Shown piece by piece: positions 50,574 through 60,305 of a stretch of 64,000 nucleotides of DNA. How positions within the stretch are numbered: position 1 is the stretch's first letter; the number at the start of each line of letters is the position of its first letter. The notes beneath the pieces were generated by a model. That model made no database searches, was not told the DNA's origin, and worked only from the letters and a program-made list of their open reading frames with translations. A program made the position numbers and the translations under genes. This DNA comes from Epiperipatus broadwayi (lineage: Eukaryota > Onychophora > Udeonychophora > Euonychophora > Peripatidae): the NCBI GenBank assembly GCA_028023455.1, contig JAQFVV010012420.1, forward strand, positions 9,195,194 through 9,259,193, written 5' to 3'.

Positions 50574-51356
50574 GTTAAGCTGCCAAAAAAAAAATCCATA
50601 TGCTAAATACATAAATACTATTGAATCAATAGCCATTCCCAAGTTTTATTTCAAATTATTATAAAATTTACTATATTCAATATAAAATGTAATAATATAT
50701 TAGGGATTGTAAATTTTCATAAGTATCCTATTAAAATTTATTCTAAAAAACGGCTGAATTATTTTTGATGGAGGTGTGAATAAAAGTTGCTTTTCTGGTC
50801 AAGAATGATTCCCTGAAATCAGTTCACCCAGAGACAGTGATGTCAAAATCTATTACATTACGGTTATTCTCTCTGGCTCAAGCTTTTTATTGGAGATGCA
50901 TAATAACTTTCAAAATAATAAAATATAACTACACGGGAATGTGTTTAAGCTTGAATCTAATTTTATTACTCATATGCAAGTCTTCAAGTTATAACAACAA
51001 ATAAGACAGATTTATTGCCAAATAAAATTATATATAAATGATTTATTCATAAACAATTTAAATAATCCAATTTTTCAATTACTCTGGAAATAGCATCAAC
51101 ATCAAGTTAAAAACATATTCTGATCTTTTTTTCAGATAGAATATATTTAAAAAGAGAATGAAAATTCATTAACATGGACAAAACAGAAAAGCAAAGATAA
51201 AAAATGTGCATATGTGTATATTGAAGAATGAATGACTGGATATATATCTAAACAGACAAAACAATGATTCTTTCCTATAATATCCATTTTTTTCATTAAC
51301 AATCACTTCTGATACATGCAAATTCACACCAACTAATTAAATGACAAAATGGATAC
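50574..51356. other. HIKESHI intron 2, nothing recognised
   Basis: AT-rich sequence with no supported feature. Confidence 0.45.
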
Positions 51357-51486
51357 CTGATCCACCTAAATCATCTGGAAAAGGTTGAGAACCAGTCATA
51401 AAAACTACTATATAGTTAATATTAGCAGCATTTGGCAAGGTGAACAAAAATTGCAGCTCACTTACTTGCTGGTATTCAGTCTGTAC
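51357..51486 (-). CDS. HIKESHI: HIKESHI (OPI10 homolog), exon 2
   Basis: 130 nt between acceptor TTTAG and donor G|GTATCC. It reads VQTEYQQVSELQFLFTLPNA, then ANINYIVVFMTGSQPFPDDL, then GGS, in the family pattern (VQT..QQV...F.F.LP....INH.VVFM.G..PFP...GGSVYF). The exon starts in phase 0 and ends with one base of the Val codon completed by exon 3. Upstream should come a ~10-residue first exon (family start M-F-G-x-x-V-x-G-R-L). I could not find it between 51487 and 64000, so it is probably outside the window or too short to recognise. Confidence 0.95.
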
Positions 51487-53009
51487 CTAAATTAAAAATA
51501 GAAATTCTATATATATACATTTATATATTAAAGCAAAGATTTTAATGAGTAAAAAGTGTGAATGTACATTTCAGATTTGACTGTATGTATATTTGCTTGT
51601 TGTCAAAGCAACATTACACTAAATTTTGCCTGGATATCACCAGTCATTGTTCAGGTACAAGAGATTATTATTAAGAGATGCTCAAAAAATCAGAAAACAT
51701 TCTCAAATGACCTCTACTTGCTGGACAATGGCTAACAGAATCCAGTCAAAGCATCATTACTGATGAATGCGAAATGTTTATATATATAATAGTAATAATA
51801 CATTATATATTTTTATATAATGTATATTTTTCACATATTATAATTATTGTTATTTAATTAATACATTTTGCTTTTGTTATATTTGTGTTTTGATTGCTTT
51901 ATCATATTGTTGATTCTGATTAATTTTATATATGAAAAAACCGATAGATGTCGCTATGTATGTAATGTAAAAGCATACAAATAATGGGAGAATAAATATA
52001 AACAAAGTGCTTATACAGAAATGGGTTCTTGGTTTTTATTCTGGGTTTGGGAAAAGATAAGGGGGATTTAGATATAAAGGCCATAGAGTTGACAAAGATA
52101 ATGTGGAAATGATATGGAGAAGGCTAGAGAAAAATATGGGAAAAGCTTAGGGTGGGGAATGAAAAGGGAAGGTAGGGGTGGCTAACAGATTTCTCTGTGC
52201 ATAATGGCTGAGAGATTCCTGACTCCAGGAAAGAAAAAGCCATAGTGCATCACATCACATCACAAAGGTTAAAAGAAATTATATTTACACAGAATAAAGC
52301 ACAAAATATTTACCGAAAAATTTTTTATGTATTAATATTACAAATATATAGTGAACTATTATGTAATGATATCTTGTTTTATTTACTTATAAATTAATAA
52401 AAAGATGGCAATAAACTATGTTTATTTCCTTATTTAATGATATAAAATAATATGTATTATTATTATCTTTATTGTAATTGCTATTATATGTATTTCAATT
52501 CAAAATAATTTTTGATAAGTAAATTTTTAATAATATGATATCATATATGTAAGCATTTTTCTTCAGTATTCTTGCAAAGTACAGTTAATTGATTAATGCA
52601 AAATTGTTCTGATTTATAGCTAATTCTCACAGAAAAATACATTAGTTCTATTAGTTAAAGCAATAAATTTACTCCTTATGAACTTAAAAATAGTTTTTTA
52701 ATTGCAAGATTTCTAACCAATTGATATAACATTAAATGATGTAACATCGTCAGAATTAGACCATTTCACATTATTCTGATTGTTTTGATAAATTAATATT
52801 ATAAGTGTTAATATTAAAAATGTAATTTAAAATATAGACTTTGCAGACATTATAGAAAAAAATACACTGAAATGAAATTGGATTAAGCATGTTGCTAAAG
52901 AGATAACATCAGATACAAAAGCAAAATCCTAGATTAATGTAATGTATCTATTACTACAGAAAAAAAAATAAACATTATATGATGCTTTGAAGTATATATC
53001 AGTCTTTCG
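51487..53009. other. HIKESHI intron 1 (or upstream region); repeat relics only
   Basis: At about 51757-51785, TTACTGATGAATGCGAAATGTTT looks like a collapsed hammerhead (CUGAUGA and GAAA retained, stem II lost). A purine-rich stretch with runs of G lies at 52060-52180. No gene was found. Confidence 0.35.
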
Positions 53010-53765
53010 TGGAACTATTAAAGGAATCTATTATTAGCTTATAATTGAGGTGCCTAAAATATATAGTTGCTGATCCAGTATCAGACTTATATTAAAAACA
53101 AACAGATTATTTTACATTTAAAATCTTAAAAACGTTTAAATAATGCAGGCCATTAACTTGAATAAAAATATTTGTAATTCAGTGCTTCTCACTAATAAAA
53201 GATTACAGCCAGAAAATAATCTGAGAATAAGGTTGATATTCTCATTTGATATCATATATTATTTATTCTTACACAAATGGTTCTAGAACAAATAATTATA
53301 ACTGTATAGATTATTATTGGCTTTGCATTTAAATGTAAATTAGAAGAATTATGAGATGCTTTGTTTTGGTATAAAATCTTTTTGCTAAAAGATGAATCTA
53401 TAGCTCACTTATAACTAATTTCACTAATATGTTGCTGGCTTAATGCAAAACTATATAGATGAACAATCAGATTTGCATGAGTTTACAATCTTAACATATA
53501 TGAATATTTCCGGTCATTAATTTGAATCACAAAATAGAAGGATGGCTGCTAAATGAATATTTGAAATTCAAAGCTCTTCATTGATGAAAACCAATAGACA
53601 AAAACTAATCTGAAGATCGAGTTGGCATTGCCATCTGATGTACACTACTTACTTATAGCTTCATAAATAATATTTATATAGATGAATCTACAATAATAAT
53701 ATAATATGGATTATTGATACTTAGGCACTTAAATATAAGCTAGAAATATACATAGCTTGACTTTC
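53010..53765 (+). mobile_element. Older head-to-tail dimer of a hammerhead-type repeat (~389 bp period)
   Basis: Two diverged units repeat the order (A)CAGATT...ACAATCTTA-like, GG(C/T)CATTAA(C/T)TTGAAT, TT(G)AAATTCA, GCTTCTCACTAATAA / GCTCTTCATTGATGA, AAAATAATCTGAGAATAAGG / AAAACTAATCTGAAGATCGA, and GATTATTATTGGCTTTGCAT / GATTATTGATACTTAGGCAC. Core positions start at 53192 and 53581. The hammerhead core is recognisable (CUGAUGA-like, then stem II remnants, GAAAA, TC.TGA) but broken in both. It is related in layout to the 45.5 kb dimer but more decayed or from another subfamily. Confidence 0.55.
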
Positions 53766-55098
53766 AATCATTTAACTTTTGTTTGTTGCTTTTTCATTTG
53801 TTTTTCATTTGTAACCCCATTTTAAATTCTGTTCTTGTATTTTCCTCTTATGCACTTCAAGACTATGTGCCATTTTTTTCATTCAGTCTTTGAATAAAAT
53901 TTATATACTTTACATAGTTTTTCTGAAATTATTTTCAATGAATGTTTCATATTTGTAATTACACATATACAATGTATATTTTAGATTTACTCTACATCAC
54001 CTTAAATATATTTTCAACATTAACTTATGCAGTAATAAAAATATATCAAGATAAAATTATTTCTTTTTTTTTCCACTTGTGCTTTTTTTTTTTTTTCTGT
54101 TTATTTAGATCTTATATACATTTATAAGTATTATACAGTTAGTTTGCTTATATTTTTCAATGATTAAAATGTATTCTTAAGCTAAATAATCCATATTCTG
54201 GTGCTAACCAGACTTGTATATATATCATTCCTTTTGCTAAATAGGAGAGCAATCAGAAATTTAATTATACAATATTCACTTCCAACATGTACAAATTTCT
54301 ATATCTTATTAAATATTTACTTCATGCATTATGGAAATTATGTACTATGATGTTTGATTTAATTTGAACTGAAACATGATATTTTCTCAAATGTTTTATA
54401 ATTAATCTATTGATATAGAATTGAGTAATCCAAAGTTCTGGATTCAATAGACAAATACTTTATGAACAATGAATTAGTGTTCAAAATCTAGTGAAGTTAT
54501 CCATCTTTTTCAGCTAATAAAATATTGTAATGATCAGAACTAATAAATTACCAAATATTCATGATGAATTGGTTGAAAAATTGTAATTAAAACCCTTAAA
54601 GTAAAAACAGCTGACTTTTCTTTGAGCTATTGTTATTTAAGATTCAAATGATTATCCATCATTATTAGCAAAATAAATAAATAAATAAAAATTTAAACTA
54701 TAAACAAAAAATAAACTTAGGGATTTCAAAATCTAGTTTATCTGCTAAACAACAATTATGAAAAAAAAATTTAACTATTCAATATCTCTTAGAATTTAAT
54801 TTTTTTGATCAAATTGATTAAAAAAAAAAATGTAAAAATATAAAAATACCATTAGCTTTAAATTCTAAATAAATCATAAATATGTTATTAAATATGATTG
54901 TTCTGTTGGAGCATAATCAATATTTAACAGGAGAAATAATTGCACTCTGAAGCAAAATTAGAATTATTGTGAATCTGATATCCCATTGCATCTTTTTGCT
55001 TAAGGGCACCTTTCTGTAGTGAACTATTAAAATAAGAATTATGATATAAATAATAAAAATATCATATATAATGGCTATATAAATATATATATATAATT
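53766..55098. other. AT-rich stretch, nothing recognised
   Basis: No gene or structured repeat seen before the RTE element. Confidence 0.45.
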
Positions 55099-55584
55099 AA
55101 CTGAAAGGAGACCCTTTGATTCCTCTTGGAGGCCTTAAAGGAACCGAGCAGGGCAAATTCCTAATGGTCCACTCCATACGTTCTTGTCGTTGCAGTTGTT
55201 ATTACTATATGTTTATTCATATAGTATACGAACATGGATGGGCTGCTCACCAACACGCATTAGCCAGCATGGTGAGTTTATTGGCTTTTTACCTCTGAGT
55301 TTAAGATCAAGAAACACCATGGTCTTTCTTCTCAGTGCCTGATAAGGCAGAATGAATGTTTGTGTAAATGATAAAGATTTTTCCCAATTATACAATTATG
55401 ACAGACAAAAATAAAGCATGGCCCTTAATCCCAGGAGGCTGTAAAGTCACCAACCAAGGCAGCGGTTGGTGGCTGAAGGCGGAGGGTGCTAAGAATATCC
55501 TGGAGGCGGACCCAGGCTGCCATTTGATGACGACTTTTTTATTTAGGTACTTACAACTGCAGATCACTTTCAAGTGAAGGAAGT

Positions 55585-57666
55585 TTGCAAGAATTAGAAG
55601 AAGAACTCTCTTATATTAAATGGGATATTATTGGACTTTGTGAAGTTAGAAGAAAAGGTGAAGAGACAATTGATTTAAAAAGTGGACATATGCTCTATTA
55701 TAAAGGCACAAATATTGGAAATACAAGTGGAGTAGGATTCATTATAAATAAAAAGTGGAAGAACAATATTGTGGAGATTGATGGTGTATCAGACAGAGTG
55801 GCAAGATTAGTTATACAACTTAATAGCAGATATCAAATGCAGATAATTCAGGTTTATGCCCCAACAAGTTCTCACAGTGATGAAGTAGTAGAAGATTTTT
55901 ATATGGATGTACAAAAGGCTTTTGATCAGAGTAAACAACATTTTAAAATTGTTATGGGAGATTTTAATGCTAGAATTGGTAAACAAATGAAAGATGAAAG
56001 TGTTGTAGGTAATTTTGGTTATGGTAATAGAAATGAGAGAGGACATAGACTTGTGGAGTTTGCAGAGAAGGAAAAACTTTATATTATGAATTCTTTTTTT
56101 GAGAAAAATGTTAGAAGGAAATGGACATGGAAGCATCCAAATGAAGGTACAGCAGAATTGGATTATATTTTGACTAACAGGAAATACATATTTCAAGATT
56201 GTAATGTTCTTAATAAATTTAACACAGGAAGTGATCATCGATTAGTAAGGGGTAAGATACATGTTAATGTAAAACTAGAGAGACAAAAATTATTAAGAAA
56301 AACTATATTTACAGTTGATATTCCTAATCTTCAGAAACATTCTAATGAATTTAAATTAGAACTTACAAATCGGTTTCAAGTATTAGTAGATTTTGAACAT
56401 GATTCAGATTTGAATGAAATTAATATGAAAATAACTGATACACTTTTAAAAACTGCAACAAAGATAGCTGGTAGAAAAAAGCAGCAATTGACTAATAAAA
56501 TTTCTACTGAGACTAGAGAACTTATGAAGAAAAGAAGGAATATGAAGATATGCAAGAATGATGCATTAAAAAGAATTGAATATCTCGAATTTTGTAAAAT
56601 GGTGTGGAAAAGAGTTGAAAATGATATAAGAAAGTATAACTGTGAACTAGCAAGGAAAGCTGTAGAAGAAAATAAAAGTCTTAAGAATGTAAAACAACAT
56701 TTTGGTATTGGTAGGAAATTTATATCTGCAATAAGGAAAAAAGATGGAATTATTACTAAAAAGAGGGATGACATTATGAAATTGGTAGAAGATTTTTATC
56801 AAGAATTATATAGTAATAAAGAACAAGTACCTCCTATATCTATTACATCTTCCGAATTGCCCAGAATTTTAAATGAAGAAGTGAGAAATGCAATTAAATG
56901 TATGAAAAAAGGAAAGGCTCCAGGTAATGATGGAATTATAATTGATATATTAAAAGAAGCAGGTGAAGAAACAGAAAAAATATTAGCAAAGTTATATACC
57001 AAATGTCTAAATGATAAAGATGTACCGGATGATTGGAAGAATGCAGTAATAATATTAATATTTAAAAAAGGTGATAAAGAAGATATTAGAAATTACAGAC
57101 CTATCAGCCTTTTATCTGTTTTATATAAAATTTTTACCAAGATAATTACAACTCGTCTACAGAGAACCTTGGATTTTCACCAACCAAGAGAACAAGCTGG
57201 ATTTAAAAGTGGTTTTAGTACAGTAGATCATATTCAAGTATTGAGAGAAGTTATAGAAAGGACAAATGAATATGAGTTGTCATTATGTTTTGGATTTGTA
57301 GATTATGAAAAGGCATTTGATTCTATAAACATTTCTTCAGTGATTAAAGCATTGGATCATCAAGGTATAGATCCAGGATATTGTCATATTTTAAAGAATA
57401 TTTATAAAAATGCAACAGCAACAATTAGATTACATAATGATACTGGGAAAGTCAACATTGAGAAAGGTGTAAGACAAGGTGACTCCATATCTCCAAAACT
57501 TTTTACAGCAGTGCTGCAAGAAGTATTTTGTGGATTAAAATGGGAAACTAAAGGAGTGAAAGTAAATGGAGATTATTTAAGTCATTTAGATTTCGCAGAT
57601 GATGTAGTTGTTTTTGCAAATAATGCTGCCGAGCTGCAGGAAATGTTGCAGGAGTTCTTCCGATAA
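55585..57666 (+). CDS. RTE LINE endonuclease-reverse transcriptase, main open part
   Basis: The element protein nicks target DNA and copies its own RNA there. The listed first codon is TTG. The real domain starts upstream in the same frame ([15 protein letters not shown] from 55540), so the true start was probably the ATG at 55527, shifted out of frame by one extra T. Endonuclease of the AP type: [10 protein letters not shown] with the catalytic Glu at residue 20, VYAPTS at 90, GDFNAR at 125, SDHRL at 216. [21 protein letters not shown] near 492, [10 protein letters not shown] (motif A) near 570, VRQGDSISP (motif B) near 628, FADD (motif C) near 669. It stops early by a frameshift; the rest follows at 57711. 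Confidence 0.9.
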   Translation: MQELEEELSYIKWDIIGLCEVRRKGEETIDLKSGHMLYYKGTNIGNTSGVGFIINKKWKNNIVEIDGVSDRVARLVIQLNSRYQMQIIQVYAPTSSHSDEVVEDFYMDVQKAFDQSKQHFKIVMGDFNARIGKQMKDESVVGNFGYGNRNERGHRLVEFAEKEKLYIMNSFFEKNVRRKWTWKHPNEGTAELDYILTNRKYIFQDCNVLNKFNTGSDHRLVRGKIHVNVKLERQKLLRKTIFTVDIPNLQKHSNEFKLELTNRFQVLVDFEHDSDLNEINMKITDTLLKTATKIAGRKKQQLTNKISTETRELMKKRRNMKICKNDALKRIEYLEFCKMVWKRVENDIRKYNCELARKAVEENKSLKNVKQHFGIGRKFISAIRKKDGIITKKRDDIMKLVEDFYQELYSNKEQVPPISITSSELPRILNEEVRNAIKCMKKGKAPGNDGIIIDILKEAGEETEKILAKLYTKCLNDKDVPDDWKNAVIILIFKKGDKEDIRNYRPISLLSVLYKIFTKIITTRLQRTLDFHQPREQAGFKSGFSTVDHIQVLREVIERTNEYELSLCFGFVDYEKAFDSINISSVIKALDHQGIDPGYCHILKNIYKNATATIRLHNDTGKVNIEKGVRQGDSISPKLFTAVLQEVFCGLKWETKGVKVNGDYLSHLDFADDVVVFANNAAELQEMLQEFFR

Positions 57667-58355
57667 GTAGGAAAGTAGGACTAAAGATAAATGTTAAAAA
57701 GACTAAAGTAATGTTTAATCGATTTGCTCCAAATATGAAAATAAAGATTGATTATGATGAATTAGAAGAAGTTAAGAGTTACAAATACCTTGGTCAGATT
57801 ATTAATACAGATGGAAACATAATAGAGGAAATTAATCATAGAATTAAACTTGGTTGGAGTGCTTTTGGTAGAAATAACTTGATATTAAAAGGAAATATGC
57901 CTATGTGTTTGAAAAGAAAGGTTTTTAACAAATGTGTTTTACCAGTTCTTACTTATGGATCTGAGACTTGGACACTTAATAGAAGATCAATACAGAGACT
58001 TCAGACCACTCAAAGAAGTATGGAGAGATGTATGTTGGGAGTAACAAGAAGAGATCGAAAACGCAATGTATGGGTAAGAGAACAAACAGGTGTTACTGAC
58101 CTCATTGAAAAAATTAAAAGATTGAAGTGGAGTTGGGCTGGACATATTGCTAGAAGAGATGATAATAGATGGACAATTGAAATTTTAAACTGGATTCCAA
58201 GAGATTGTAAAAGACCCAGAAGGAGACCACATGTAAGATGGATGGATGAAATAAGAAAATGTGTAGGGGTGATGTGGGGAAGAGAAGCTAAAGATCGGAG
58301 AAGATGGATTAAACTTGGAGAGACCTTCATCCTGCAGTGGATTGATAATGGTTGA
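57666..58355 (+). CDS. RTE LINE polymerase, C-terminal part after a frameshift
   Basis: This continues the preceding frame after an approximately 1-base loss near 57660. Comparison with the diverged copies near 8110 and 16895 suggests the lost frame around GAGTT..GATGAAAGTAGG. It encodes the RT thumb and C-terminal region: VKSYKYLGQIINTDGNIIEE, LPVLTYGSETWTLNRRSIQR, LGVTRRDRKRN, LKWSWAGHIARRDDNRWTIE and RRPHVRWMDEIRK, ending LQWIDNG. The first in-frame ATG is at 57711. All these blocks are typical of RTE elements of invertebrates. No further stop inside. Confidence 0.88.
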   Translation, partial: SRKVGLKINVKKTKVMFNRFAPNMKIKIDYDELEEVKSYKYLGQIINTDGNIIEEINHRIKLGWSAFGRNNLILKGNMPMCLKRKVFNKCVLPVLTYGSETWTLNRRSIQRLQTTQRSMERCMLGVTRRDRKRNVWVREQTGVTDLIEKIKRLKWSWAGHIARRDDNRWTIEILNWIPRDCKRPRRRPHVRWMDEIRKCVGVMWGREAKDRRRWIKLGETFILQWIDNG

Positions 58356-58366
58356 TAATGATGATA

Positions 58367-58453
58367 CATAAAAAACCTTTTTTGGCACATGGTTTTGTGC
58401 CCTTGTCAAATGTTAAGCTTCTATTTTAACTTTAATCAATTAAGGCCTTTTAT
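58367..58453. other. Junction between RTE and PLE pair
   Basis: Contains the small hairpin GGCACATGGTTTTGTGCC (58383-58400). Not part of either element's shared sequence. Confidence 0.4.
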
Positions 58454-58640
58454 ATATATATTATTATTAATTATTCAAAATAATACAATAATTAATACAG
58501 TAAAAAATATTTTAAAAAACAAATATATACCATAATTTAATAGAAGTACTTTCAACTATCTATGTAGTCGTTATCAACTAGATTCAAATTGTAGTACAAA
58601 AAAACGTTACAAATATATACAAATAGAATTACGTCATACA

Positions 58641-59013
58641 TCAATTTTCCCACAATTCATTAATTTTTATATTAGCAGACTGTCTATTTATCAAATGTTG
58701 CCTTCCATTTTTTATTAACATAGCTTTTTTAATTTTATGTTTATTATTATTTCTTTCAATACACAAAATCTTAACTTTATTAAAATCAAAATCAAAACCA
58801 TAATTACATGTAACATTATGATCAAAATATACTGAAGGTGATACGTCATCATTTCTAACATTCTCTTGTCTTGATTTTTGTACTCGTTTATATAACAACC
58901 AATGGTCCTTTGATCTTTTCTCCAATGTACACCGAGATTCACCTATATATGCCTTTCCACAAACACACAGCCATTTATATATTGCACATCTTTGATTTAA
59001 AATACGGTTGTTT
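58641..59013 (-). pseudogene. PLE GIY-YIG endonuclease domain, minus-strand copy
   Basis: The open frame reads AIYKWLCVCGKAYIGESRCT then LEKRSKDHWLLYKR, DVSPSVYFDHNVTCNYGFDF, NKVKILCIERNNNKHKIKKA and INELWEN, stop. It keeps Y-K/YIG, the R of ESRCTLEKR and the H of the EH/DH motif. It is 5'-truncated, and a one-base shift at ~59020 separates it from the linker. The YIGES motif is intact here, unlike in the plus copy. An internal start at 58925 gives a 94-residue frame. The RT is absent. Confidence 0.75.
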
Positions 59014-59225
59014 TTGAATTATTTATCAATCTATTTAAATTATTCATAATAAAAATAAATTAGATTATTGTATGATAATAAAAGATATTGAAAAAAGAAT
59101 ATACATTCCTTGGGATTCAAATGTGCCAATATTATATAAATTATCTGGTTTAAAATCATTTTTATTTAGGAATAATAAGTTATGTAAATATAATTCTGAT
59201 AAAATAAGTAACAAATGTATTTACT

Positions 59226-59783
59226 ATGGATTTATTAAATATTGAATATAATCATAAAGTAATTTATAATATTGTTACTAAGTTTAATAATAATGGTAAT
59301 ATTTCAAGTGTTATAGATATTGATAAAATGAAATATATTTGGATATCAATACCATTTATTTGTAATGAACAAGTGAAATTTATAAAACAGATATATAAAA
59401 ATATACATAGAGTCGCATTTTATACTACTCCTAATTTAAATAGATTAATAAATAATTCAAAAAATAGATGTATTTTAAATCAAAGTTGTGCAATATATCA
59501 ATGGCTGTGTGTTTGTGAAAAGACATACATAGATGAATCTCGGTGTACATTGGAGAAAAGATCAAAGGAGCATTGGTTGTTATATAAACAAGTACAAAAA
59601 TCAAGACAAGTGAATGTTAGAAATTTTGACGTATCACCTTCAGTATTTTTTGATCATAATGTTACATGTAATTATGTTTTTGATTTTGATTTTAATAAAG
59701 TTAAGATTTTGTGTATTGAAAGAAATAATAATAAACGTAAAATTAAAGAAGCTATGTTAATAAAAATGGAAGGCATCATTTGA
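59226..59783 (+). pseudogene. PLE C-terminal linker and GIY-YIG domain, plus-strand copy
   Basis: A frame of 185 codons. An N-terminal segment of unclear homology is followed by the PLE linker (YIWISIPFICNEQVKFIKQI, NIHRVAFYTTPNLNRLINN) and the GIY-YIG domain (AIYQWLCVCEKTYIDESRCT, LEKRSKEHWLLYKQ, FDHNVTCNYVFDFDFNKVKI, ERNNNKRKIKEAMLIK). The second half of the motif is YID rather than YIG, and the usual Cys-x-x-Cys of some PLEs is CVC. It ends by frameshift before the tail seen in the minus copy. The RT is missing, so it cannot be autonomous. Confidence 0.75.
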
Positions 59784-60010
59784 TAAATAGACAGGCTGCT
59801 AATATAAAAATTAATGAATTGTGGGGAAAATTGCTGTATGACGTAATTCTTTTTGTATACATTTGTAATGTTTTTTTGTAATACAATTTGAATCTAGTTG
59901 ATAACAACTACATAGATAGTTGAAAGTAATTCTATTAAATTATGGTATATATTTTTTTTTTAAATATTTTTTACTGTATTAATTATTGTATTGTTTTGAA
60001 TAATTATATA

Positions 60011-60305
60011 TATATTATTATAATTGGAATACAGATATTGATTAATAATTTATATATTATTATTAATATATATATTTTTTATATAGCTGTTGTATATATT
60101 TTTTATTATTTATTATAATTTATATGGGAAAAAACAGCATAATAAAATGCATTAATTTCAATTTTTGATAAAATAAAAATATATTAAATGGAATGTTCAA
60201 AATAATAACATATTCAGATACTGTTTGTTTATACTATCAAACTAACTACGAATATTCTTTAATAATGAATAATGAAAATTCACAATTTACAATTATATAC
60301 ACAAA
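60011..60305. other. AT-rich spacer, nothing recognised
   Basis: TA-rich sequence between the PLE pair and the RTE relic. Confidence 0.45.

Larger units (their letters stand above)
55099..58366 (+). mobile_element. Nearly full-length RTE-type LINE
   Basis: It starts with the leader GACCCTTTGATTCCTCTTGG shared by the copies at 9.6, 10.1 and 63.2 kb. It contains a ~430 bp leader, one polymerase gene (endonuclease plus RT), and ends in a short (TGATAATGATGAT) tail, as expected for RTE elements. Two probable single-base lesions interrupt the gene: one at the T run 55535-55540 before the endonuclease and one near 57660. The remaining open frames are long, making this the youngest RTE copy in the window. 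It lies on the strand opposite HIKESHI. Confidence 0.9.
58454..60010. repeat. Inverted pair of Penelope-like element 3' ends
   Basis: The arms 58454 to ~59043 and ~59425 to 60010 are reverse complements over nearly 590 bp with modest divergence. Both include ATTTAAATAGATT.ATAAATA, TGTGCAATATAT, GAATCTCGGTGTACATTGGA, GTTACATGTAATTA and CAACTACATAGATAGTTGAA, and end in TTACTGTATTAATTATTGTA. The ~380 bp between them belongs to the plus-strand copy. Two PLE copies in opposite orientation, head to head, suit the complex insertions known for PLEs. Confidence 0.88.

Noticed and set aside
55807-56774. Long minus-strand frames inside the RTE polymerase region
   Set aside because: They are antisense to the RTE coding frame, composed of Phe/Ile/Ser-rich shadow sequence, and match no family.
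59905-59930. TTGATAACAACTACATAGATAGTTGAAAG in both PLE arms as a hammerhead variant
   Set aside because: The hairpin CAACTA/TAGTTG is perfect, but core positions C3, G8 and G12 cannot all be satisfied and no GTC is placed correctly.
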